The notes under the pieces were generated by a model, which had not been told where the DNA came from, did not search any database, and saw only the letters and a program-made list of their open reading frames with translations. Below are positions 45,990 to 52,818 of a stretch of DNA of 64,000 nt, one piece after another. The position numbers and the translations under genes are program-made. Position 1 is the first letter of the stretch. Each line of letters starts with the position of its first letter. Origin of the DNA: an uncultured Clostridia bacterium (GTDB lineage: Bacteria > Bacillota > Clostridia > TANB77 > CAG-508); NCBI GenBank assembly GCA_948678575.1, contig CAPPGO010000005.1, positions 77,846 to 141,845 of the forward strand, written 5' to 3'.

Positions 45990-46382
45990 TTAATAAATGT
46001 GATATGTTACATTTCCATTGTTCTCAACGGTGTAATGATATTTAAACTGACACTGTTCCAATACAAAGCAAAACAACCGTTCATGGAGTTCAAAGGTTTG
46101 AGTAAACAGTAATACAACATCAAATTCTCCATTTTCTTTGAAGAATTTTTGTAAGAATTCTGTCCGAACAAGCTTTAAAAACTCTGTACAGTAATCTGCT
46201 TCATAAGCACCAATTACAAGTTCTTCGCTTGAATAGCGCTTATCAATTGGATTATTATGCTGTTCAATTGGTTGACCGTCAATAAACTGATATTTTAAAG
46301 AGAGAATGGCATACTTGATAATTTGCCGGTTAATTAACGAAATTCTCTCTAAAAAGAGATGTAACAGTTTTAATTTCCTCAT
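45990..46382 (-). CDS. Foreign-looking 130-residue ORF with three in-frame CGG codons
   Basis: The antisense ORF encodes a 130-residue basic-start protein (MRKLKLLHLFLERISLIN) with no recognised family. It has a good promoter and AAGGGTGAT before its ATG. Its composition and codon use differ from the neighbours, with CTC and CGC codons and CGG in frame at 46328-46326, 46166-46164 and 46079-46077 (reading on the minus strand). No other unshifted frame in the window uses CGG. If CGG is unassigned here, this gene would not be read correctly, so it is a recent arrival, decaying, or a test case against the recoding model. Coding status is uncertain. Confidence 0.45.
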   Translation of the reverse strand: MRKLKLLHLFLERISLINRQIIKYAILSLKYQFIDGQPIEQHNNPIDKRYSSEELVIGAYEADYCTEFLKLVRTEFLQKFFKENGEFDVVLLFTQTFELHERLFCFVLEQCQFKYHYTVENNGNVTYHIY

Positions 46383-46417
46383 GGTATCACCCTTTCTAAA
46401 TGATTATTTCACATATA

Positions 46418-46446
46418 ATTATACCACAAATTATGTAAATTGTAAA
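46418..46446 (-). promoter_or_regulatory. Promoter of the antisense inserted ORF
   Basis: On the minus strand TTTACA (46446-46441) and TATAAT (46423-46418) are spaced by 17 bases, about 36 bases before the ATG. It points away from accC, with the -35 within accC's leader. Confidence 0.6.
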
Positions 46447-46463
46447 ACAAAAGGAGATTTCAA

Positions 46464-47807
46464 ATGTTAAATAAAGTGTTAATAGCAAATCGTGGAGAGA
46501 TAGCTGTTAGAATTATTAGAGCTTGTAGAGAGCTTGGAATTAAAACAGTTTCAATATATTCAGAAGCAGATAAGGATGCTTTACATACAAGACTAGCTGA
46601 TGAAGCTGTTTGCATAGGTCCAGCCTCTTCTAATAAAAGTTATTTAAACATAAAGAATATTTTAGAAGCAGCTTGCTTAACTCATGTTGATAGTATTCAC
46701 CCGGGATTTGGTTTTTTATCAGAAAATGCTGATTTTGCTAAAATGTGTGAAGAAAGCAATATAAAATTTATTGGTCCTTCATATAAAATAATTGACTTAA
46801 TGGGAAATAAATCAAATGCAAAGGCTTTTATGAAAAATGCCAAAATTCCTGTTGTTCAAGGTTCTGATGGCAGTATAAAAGGATATAAAGAAGCGTGTGA
46901 GATATGTGAGAAGATAGGATATCCAGTTATGGTTAAAGCCGCAGGTGGAGGTGGAGGAAAAGCCATTAGATTAGTTACCAAAAAAGAAGATTTGGAAGAT
47001 AGTTATAATTTAGTAAAACAAGAAGCAAAAGCCTTTTTTGGTGATGATGAAATATATATCGAGAAATATATTGAAAATCCAAGACACGTTGAAATTCAAG
47101 TATTAGCAGATGAATATGGAAATGCAATTTATTTAGGTGAAAGAGATTGTACTGTTCAAAGACGAAATCAAAAAGTAATAGAAGAAAGTCCATCAACAGT
47201 ATTAGATGAAAAACTTAGAAAGAAAATGGGAGAAGCGGCATTAACAGCTATAAAAGCATCAAAATATTCAAGTGCAGGAACAATAGAGTTCTTAGTGGAC
47301 AAAAATAAAAATTTCTATTTTATGGAAATGAATACAAGAATTCAAGTGGAACATCCAGTAACAGAAATGGTAACTGGAATAGATATTGTAAAAGAGCAAT
47401 TACGAATTGCATCTGGTGAAAAGTTAAGATTTTCTCAAAATGATGTTAAATCAAGAGGACATAGTATTGAGTGTAGAATTAATGCAGAATGTCCTGAAAA
47501 GGGATTTACACCAAGTCCAGGACAAATAACAGAACTTAATTTCCCAGGTGGAAATGGTGTTAGAATTGATACGGCAGTATATACTGGATATAAAATACCA
47601 GCATCTTATGATTCAATGATAGCAAAGATAATTGTACATGGTGAGGATAGAAAAGAAGCTATTCAAAAAATGAAACGAGCATTGGATGAATGTGTTATAG
47701 TAGGAGTAAATACAAATATCGATTTTCTATATAAAATATTAGAAAATAAACATTTTCAAGATGGTAGCTATGATACATCTTTTATAAAAAAAGAAAATTT
47801 AGCATAG
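46464..47807 (+). CDS. accC: Biotin carboxylase subunit of acetyl-CoA carboxylase
   Basis: AccC carboxylates biotin on AccB with ATP and bicarbonate. The 447-residue ATP-grasp protein has MVKAAGGGGGKAIRLV (about 157-172), EKYIENPRHVEIQVLAD (about 198-214), GERDCTVQRRNQKVIEESPS (about 226-245) and MNTRIQVEHPVTE (about 290-302). AAGGAGA precedes the ATG. The insertion upstream separates it from fabZ, so its transcription now depends on read-through or a local start. Confidence 0.96.
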   Translation: MLNKVLIANRGEIAVRIIRACRELGIKTVSIYSEADKDALHTRLADEAVCIGPASSNKSYLNIKNILEAACLTHVDSIHPGFGFLSENADFAKMCEESNIKFIGPSYKIIDLMGNKSNAKAFMKNAKIPVVQGSDGSIKGYKEACEICEKIGYPVMVKAAGGGGGKAIRLVTKKEDLEDSYNLVKQEAKAFFGDDEIYIEKYIENPRHVEIQVLADEYGNAIYLGERDCTVQRRNQKVIEESPSTVLDEKLRKKMGEAALTAIKASKYSSAGTIEFLVDKNKNFYFMEMNTRIQVEHPVTEMVTGIDIVKEQLRIASGEKLRFSQNDVKSRGHSIECRINAECPEKGFTPSPGQITELNFPGGNGVRIDTAVYTGYKIPASYDSMIAKIIVHGEDRKEAIQKMKRALDECVIVGVNTNIDFLYKILENKHFQDGSYDTSFIKKENLA

Positions 47808-47822
47808 ATTTTAGGAGTTAAA

Positions 47823-48665
47823 ATGATAATAGATAAATTAAAGAAAAGGTCAAATGAAGATGACAAAGAGCCTAAAAGTAAAGCAGATATTCCAGTTGGA
47901 AAATGGGTTAAATGTGATAAGTGTGGAGAGATAATATACAAAGAAAAACTACATGAAAATTTTAGTGTTTGTCCACTTTGTAATCATCATTTTAGATTAT
48001 CTGCTAGGCGTAGAATTTGGCAAATAACTGATAATAACAGTTTTGAACCTTTTAAAGAATTAAATATTAAAACTGTAAATCCATTAGAAATGCCAGAATA
48101 TATGGATAAACTAAAAGGACTAAAAGAAAAAACTGGAATTGAAGAAGCAGTTGTTTGTGGAAAAGGAAAAATAAATGGTGAAGAAGCAGTTTTGTGTATA
48201 ATGGATGGTAATTTTTTAATGGGAAGTATGGGAACAGTTGTTGGAGAAAAAATAACATATTCTATTGAAAAGGCCATAGAACTAAAACTTCCAATTATAA
48301 TTTTTTCTGTTTCTGGTGGAGCAAGAATGCAAGAAGGAATTCTTTCATTAATGCAAATGGCAAAAACATCTAGTGCTATTGCAAAAGCTAATGATGCAGG
48401 GATTTTATTTATTTCAGTTTTTACAGATCCAACATATGGAGGTGTAACTGCTAGTTTTGCATCATTAGGAGATATTGTTTTAGCAGAACCAGGAGCAATG
48501 ATTGGTTTTGCTGGACCAAGAGTAATTGAGCAAACTATTAATCAAAAATTACCTAGTGGTTTTCAAACAGCAGAATTTTTACTAGAACATGGGTTTATAG
48601 ATAAAATTGTAGAGCGAAAAGATATGAAAGAAGTATTGTATAAACTTATAAAATTTAATAAATAA
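47823..48665 (+). CDS. accD: Acetyl-CoA carboxylase carboxyltransferase subunit beta
   Basis: The 280-residue protein has the N-terminal zinc ribbon (CDKC and CPLC, about 36-58) and the crotonase-like domain with SGGARMQEG (about 162-170) and GGVTASFA and GFAGPRVIEQT (about 201-235). Its start is ATG at 47823. It forms an alpha2-beta2 complex with AccA, encoded immediately downstream. Confidence 0.96.
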   Translation: MIIDKLKKRSNEDDKEPKSKADIPVGKWVKCDKCGEIIYKEKLHENFSVCPLCNHHFRLSARRRIWQITDNNSFEPFKELNIKTVNPLEMPEYMDKLKGLKEKTGIEEAVVCGKGKINGEEAVLCIMDGNFLMGSMGTVVGEKITYSIEKAIELKLPIIIFSVSGGARMQEGILSLMQMAKTSSAIAKANDAGILFISVFTDPTYGGVTASFASLGDIVLAEPGAMIGFAGPRVIEQTINQKLPSGFQTAEFLLEHGFIDKIVERKDMKEVLYKLIKFNK

Positions 48666-48677
48666 GGTGGTGAGATT

Positions 48678-49641
48678 TTGGCAAATATAGATATACAAAA
48701 ACAAATTGAAGAATTGAAAGAAGAAATTAAAGAATTAGAAAATATAAATACTGATAAAATGATTGATGTTGCAGATGAAATTGTTTACGCTAAAAAAAGG
48801 CTTAAAAATTTAGAAAGAATAAAAGATCGGAAATCTTACTGCTTGGGAAAAAGTTGAAATTGCAAGAAGTCCTAATAGACCAACTGCTTTGGATTATATA
48901 GATGTTATTTTTGATGAATTTATGGAACTTCATGGAGATAGAACATTTTCAGATAACAAATCTATTGTATGTGGTTTAGCAAGAATAGGAGAACAAAATT
49001 ATACAATAATTGCAGAGCAAAAAGGAAGAAATACAAAGGAAAATATCGAAAGAAATTTTGGAATGCCAAATCCAGAAAGCTATAAAAAGGGTATTAGATT
49101 TATGAAGCAAGCTGAAAAATTTAATAGACCTATAATTACATTTATAGATACAAAAGGAGCATATCCAGGCATTGGTGCAGAAGAAAGAGGTCAAGGTGAG
49201 GCAATAGCGAGAAGTATGTTTGAACTTTCAAAATTAAAAACGCCAGTTATTGTAATTGTTATTGGTGAAGCTTCAAGTGGTGGAGCCTTAGCTCTTGGAG
49301 TTGGAGACAAAATTATAATGTTAGAAAATGCTGTATATTCAGTACTTAGTCCAGAAGGTTACGCAAGTATTTTATGGAAAGATGCTTCAAGAAAAGAAGA
49401 GGCAGCTGAAAAAATGAAACTTACAGCACATGATTTATTAAATTTTAAAGTTATAGATGAAATAATAAAAGAGCCAATTCAAGGCGTAGAGAGAAATGAC
49501 ATGAAAGAAATATCAGAGGCATTAAAAGCAAGAATAATAGAATTAACAAAAGAACTTAAATCTAAAAGTATAGAAAGCCTAGTAAAAGCTAGATATGAGA
49601 AATTTAGAAATATGGGTGAATACATTAAGGAGGAAAATTAA
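48678..49641 (+). CDS. accA: Acetyl-CoA carboxylase carboxyltransferase subunit alpha, requires +1 recoding
   Basis: AccA completes the carboxyltransferase. It starts at TTG after GGTGGTGAG, with an N-terminal coiled coil (residues 1-48). The frame meets CGG-A at 48828 (after RIKD); without the C it continues as GNLTAWEKVEIARSPNRP (residues 51-68), matching the start of the family's core, and runs on through FIDTKGAYPGIGAEERGQ and GEASSGGALALGVGD to 49641, giving 320 residues, as expected. In the plain frame only about 60 codons would be made. AccA is essential where no other fatty-acid route exists, so recoding must work if the sequence is right. Its stop is followed at once by fabI. Confidence 0.93.
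48828..48831 (+). other. CGGA recoding site 6 (accA)
   Basis: GAT-CGG-A at codon 51; resumes at GGA (48829), restoring G-N-L-T-A-W. Confidence 0.87.
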
Positions 49642-50409
49642 ATGATATTACAAAACAAGACAATTCTTATTATGGGAATCAGAAATAAATGGAGTATAGC
49701 TTATGGAGTAGCAAAAGCAGCATCAGAACAAGGAGCTAAACTTTGTTTTACATTTATGGGAGAAGATAACAGACCTAAAATAGAAGAACTTATTTCAGAA
49801 TTTGAAGGAGCAAAAGCATATACTTGTGATGCTTCAATAGATAGTGATATAGAAGAATTATACAAAAAGATTAAAGCGGATATAGGAAAAATTGATGGAA
49901 TAGTACATTGTATAGCTCATGCATTTACAGAAGATTTACACAATGATTTTATTGAAACAAGTAAAGAAGGATATTCTCATGCAGTTGATGTAAGTGCATA
50001 TACTATGGTAGCAGTTGCTAGACTTGCAAAAGAGGCTGATGTATTAAATGAGAATGCGAGTTTGGTTGCTCTTACATATCATGGTTCAACAAAGGTTTTG
50101 CCAGGATATAATGTAATGGGTGTAGCAAAAGCAGCGTTAGAGTGTAGTATAAGATATTTAGCAGATAATTTAGGACCAAGTGGAATCCGAATAAATGCAG
50201 TATCAGCTGGACCTATAAAAACACTTTCAGCTAAGGGAATAAAGGATTTTAATTCAATTTTAGATGTTGTTGAAGAAAAAGCACCACTTCGTAGAAATGT
50301 TACAAAAGAGCAAGTTGGAAATACAGTAGCATTTATGCTAAGTAGTATGTCTGATGCAATAACAGGTCAAATAGTGTACGCTGACAGCGGATATAATATT
50401 ATGGGCTGA
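49642..50409 (+). CDS. fabI: Enoyl-ACP reductase
   Basis: FabI reduces enoyl-ACP. The 255-residue SDR-like protein has the divergent cofactor site GIRNKWSIAYGVAK (about 12-25), the catalytic-region GYNVMGVAKAALE (Tyr and Lys about 155-162) and GIRINAVSAGPIKTLSA (about 183-199). It is FabI, not the flavoprotein FabK common in many clostridia. It starts one base after accA's stop, following AAGGAGG. It is the last gene of the cluster. Confidence 0.95.
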   Translation: MILQNKTILIMGIRNKWSIAYGVAKAASEQGAKLCFTFMGEDNRPKIEELISEFEGAKAYTCDASIDSDIEELYKKIKADIGKIDGIVHCIAHAFTEDLHNDFIETSKEGYSHAVDVSAYTMVAVARLAKEADVLNENASLVALTYHGSTKVLPGYNVMGVAKAALECSIRYLADNLGPSGIRINAVSAGPIKTLSAKGIKDFNSILDVVEEKAPLRRNVTKEQVGNTVAFMLSSMSDAITGQIVYADSGYNIMG

Positions 50410-50448
50410 GCAAACGAGCGCTGCCAGTGGCAGGTCTAGCGAGTTTGC
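50410..50448 (+). repeat. Compound hairpin after fabI
   Basis: GCAAAC (50410-50415) pairs with GTTTGC (50443-50448), enclosing GCGCT/AGCG and an inner CTGCCA-G-TGGCAG. It begins right after the fabI stop and is far more GC-rich than its surroundings. Confidence 0.6.
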
Positions 50449-50457
50449 GAAGGCGAA

Positions 50458-50592
50458 CAGTCTCAAATTTTTAATTTGTTAGACTGGTTCGCTGGGTTCA
50501 TATAAAAGGCGAGCGCTGAAAATGGTTTGAACTAATGAGTTAAAAAATATAACCAGTCTCAAATTTTTAATTTGTTAGACTGGTTCGCTGGG
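50458..50592 (+). repeat. Two identical 39-base hairpin repeats, 96 bases apart
   Basis: A 39-base sequence occurs at 50458-50496 and, identical in every base, at 50554-50592. Each is itself an inverted repeat: AGTCT-CAAAT pairs with ATTTG-(TT)-AGACT, extended by CGAAC/GTTCG in the first and AACC/GGTT in the second. The intervening 57 bases differ. This may be a mobile extragenic palindrome or a tandem regulatory structure. No ORF is visible in 50410-50683; together with the next hairpin these repeats fill it. Confidence 0.75.
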
Positions 50593-50647
50593 GGTGCATA
50601 AGTAATGCCAGTGGTAGAGCATATAATAAATTTTATAGTAACAAATT

Positions 50648-50682
50648 AAAATCACTTAGAATAGTATATTCTAGGTGATTTT
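50648..50682 (+). promoter_or_regulatory. Hairpin that buries the ribosome site of the patatin-like gene
   Basis: AATCACTTAGAATA (50650-50663) pairs with TATTCTAGGTGATT (50667-50680) around a three-base loop, with one G-T pair. The AGGTGA ribosome site is inside the stem and T residues run straight into the ATG at 50684. It can work as the fab-cluster terminator, a translation switch for the lipase gene, or both. Confidence 0.7.
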
Positions 50683-50683
50683 T

Positions 50684-51535
50684 ATGAAATTAGGTTTAAG
50701 TCTAGCTGGTGGAGGCATTAAAGGAATGGCACATATCGGAGCAATTAAAGCATTAGAAGAAGAGAATGTGCAAATAGATTATATATCAGGAACCTCTTCT
50801 GGAAGTATAGTTGCAAGCTTGTATGCTTGTGGATATAGTGTTTCAGAAATATATGATATTTTCAAGAAATATGCTAAGAAAATTAAATATTTTGATGGAA
50901 AAAATGTTGTAAAATTTGTTAAAGATTTAGTTTTGTATAGAAATATTAAAATTACAGGATTGAATAGTGGAGACAGTATATATAATTTAGTAAAAGAAGT
51001 AACTTATATTAAAGGTATAAAATTGATAAATGAAGTTCAAATGCCATTGTTAATACCAGCAGTAAATATAAAAAATGAACAGTTGTATGTGTTTTATTCG
51101 AGAGATATTAAAGGATTAAGTAATAAACAAGTAAAATACATAAATGATATTGAACTTGCAGGTGCAATTAGAGCTAGTTGTAGTTATCCAGGAGTATTTT
51201 CACCATATAAGTATAATGATGAATTATTAGTAGATGGTGGAATTGCAGAGAATGTACCTTGGAGTGAATTAAAAAGAGTGGGAGCAGATAAAGTATTAAG
51301 TATTACTTTTAAAAATACAGAGGGCAAAAAATGTTGTACTAATATATTTGAAGTGTTAGATAAATCATTTAGTGTGATGTGTCATGAACTAGCAAAGCAT
51401 GAAATATATGGAACAGATTATTTAATAGAATTAGAACATAAGAATATGGGGTTATTAGATATAAAGTATTTAGATGAACTTTATGAAATAGGTTATAATC
51501 AAACCAAAGAAGCATTGAAAAAAATTAAATTATAA
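50684..51535 (+). CDS. Patatin-like phospholipase
   Basis: The 283-residue protein has the oxyanion-hole AGGGIKG (about 8-14), nucleophile elbow GTSSGS (about 37-42, GxSxG) and the catalytic Asp in VDGGI (about 185-189), so the Ser-Asp dyad is complete. No signal peptide or membrane helix is seen; it is cytoplasmic, of the RssA/NTE type. It may recycle fatty acids from membrane lipid or act in stress. It is placed behind fabI and a hairpin that hides its ribosome site, suggesting conditional translation. Confidence 0.92.
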   Translation: MKLGLSLAGGGIKGMAHIGAIKALEEENVQIDYISGTSSGSIVASLYACGYSVSEIYDIFKKYAKKIKYFDGKNVVKFVKDLVLYRNIKITGLNSGDSIYNLVKEVTYIKGIKLINEVQMPLLIPAVNIKNEQLYVFYSRDIKGLSNKQVKYINDIELAGAIRASCSYPGVFSPYKYNDELLVDGGIAENVPWSELKRVGADKVLSITFKNTEGKKCCTNIFEVLDKSFSVMCHELAKHEIYGTDYLIELEHKNMGLLDIKYLDELYEIGYNQTKEALKKIKL

Positions 51536-51546
51536 CAATATGGAAA

Positions 51547-51748
51547 ATAACATAGTAATTTAATCTTTTCATTACAGCTCCTCGACTGCATTACATACAC
51601 TATAAATTCTATCAAAATCTATGGAGGCCTCTTTCACTTAGTCCTCACTTCGTTCGACGCGAACATTACTCCATAGATTTTCTAAGAATTTTTAAGTGCA
51701 TTTCATTTGCATTCGTCGTTTCATTTCAAGATTAATTGACTATGTTAT
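51547..51748 (-). ncRNA. Candidate structured RNA, copy 2
   Basis: On the minus strand this copy shows the same islands as the element at 9585: GAATGCAA (51714-51707), GAACGAAGT and ACTAAGTGAAAGAGGC in the apical part, and GTAATG...GAGGAG...TAATGAAA near the end. Stem sequences differ from copy 1 but pair: AAATTCT/AGAATTT and AAAATCTATGGAG/CTCCATAGATTTT; the apical hairpin is GTTCG/CGAAC here and GTTCA/TGAAC in copy 1. An outer stem of 18 pairs (ACTATGTTAT, AAGATTAA with complements at 51547-51567) closes the element. It sits downstream of the minus-strand gene 51768, filling the 232-base gap. Confidence 0.6.
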
Positions 51749-51767
51749 TTTATTATATAATCCATTA

Positions 51768-52694
51768 TTAATTTTTCTTATTTTTGATTTTTTCTTTTAA
51801 TTTATCAGTAATTTCAAATGTTGGGAAAGCATCCATAAGTCTTTTGTGTAAGAATGATTTATTTGAAAAACTTTCTTTAATTTGCTTTGTTAAGTTTTCA
51901 TTTTCAAGTTTGCGTTTTTCAAGTCTTTCATTTAATTCTTGCAAATCTTTTGTTATTCTAGCATGTAGTTTTTGTGATTTAATTTGAGCTTCACGAATTT
52001 GTTTATTGGCTCTAACTTTCATATGAATAAACTTTCTTTGACGTCTAATTTTTCTTTTTCTATGATTTTTTCTTACATCAGATTCAATTTGCATTGCCAT
52101 ATCTTCTGTAACTTCTTGAACATATTTTGAAATATTTTCTGTATCATCAGCAGAAGATAAGTCAGCTTCTGTATTTTTTAATCCTGCAATAATTATAAAA
52201 GAAATAATTGAATCAATTAAGATTATTACAAATGATGTTATAGAAATAATATGTAAAACTAAATCAGGTATTTTGTCTAATAAGTTAACAAAAAATGGGT
52301 TTGTAAAACATACTGTAATTACACCAGCTATTCCAAAAGGAATTAAAGTTTCTAAACAAATTCTACCATTTATATTAAATTTTCTTATACTATAATCCCA
52401 CCAACGAGCATTAAATAGTTTTTCCATGAAAAAACTTGTAAAATACTCTAAAATTCCACAAGTAATCATTGAAAGCCAGAAAAGTGCAGGTATATCATTT
52501 GAATATTTTCCAAGTAAAAAAGTTATTGTAACGACACCTGAACCATAAATTGGTAAATATGGACCAATTAGAAAACCTCTGTCTACAAAGTGACCAACAT
52601 TTTTATTGAAAATCATTTTAATACTTTCCATACACCAACCTAAAATAGAATAAATCATGAAAAGTAAAAAGTAAGTTTCTAAATTATAATTCAT
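51768..52694 (-). CDS. Putative ABC-transporter permease (CmpB-type) with basic coiled-coil tail
   Basis: The 308-residue protein has five or so membrane helices in the first two-thirds (about 5-25, 45-65, 70-90, 115-140, 150-180) with YSILGWCMESI and the RGFLIGPYLPIYG motif typical of the CmpB-type ABC permease family. The last third (about 205-300) is strongly basic and coiled (HRKRKIRRQRKF), then helical. AAGGAG precedes the ATG at 52694. An upstream in-frame extension is not likely coding. No ATPase gene is adjacent; transport partner unknown. Confidence 0.8.
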   Translation of the reverse strand: MNYNLETYFLLFMIYSILGWCMESIKMIFNKNVGHFVDRGFLIGPYLPIYGSGVVTITFLLGKYSNDIPALFWLSMITCGILEYFTSFFMEKLFNARWWDYSIRKFNINGRICLETLIPFGIAGVITVCFTNPFFVNLLDKIPDLVLHIISITSFVIILIDSIISFIIIAGLKNTEADLSSADDTENISKYVQEVTEDMAMQIESDVRKNHRKRKIRRQRKFIHMKVRANKQIREAQIKSQKLHARITKDLQELNERLEKRKLENENLTKQIKESFSNKSFLHKRLMDAFPTFEITDKLKEKIKNKKN

Positions 52695-52818
52695 AGTTAT
52701 GCTCCTTAAATTAAATTTATTAAATGATATCATTTTATTTGAAAAAAATAAATATTTATTACATAATTCATCAAATTTTATTGAAAACTTTGGGTAATAT
52801 AACATAGAGGTGTGCACT

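Larger units (their letters stand above)
45907..46435. mobile_element. Putative insertion between fabZ and accC
   Basis: AAATTATG occurs at 45907-45914 and again at 46428-46435, as an 8-base direct repeat flanking about 513 bases that include a strong hairpin (45923-45961) and a divergent-composition ORF with its own promoter. The region splits an otherwise tight operon and is more GC-rich than its neighbours. No transposase or clear terminal inverted repeat is seen, so the mechanism is unknown. The repeat is AT-rich and could be chance. Confidence 0.4.

Noticed and set aside
50458..50592. CRISPR array
   Set aside because: There are just two repeats, each a long hairpin, with one 57-base spacer and no cas genes.
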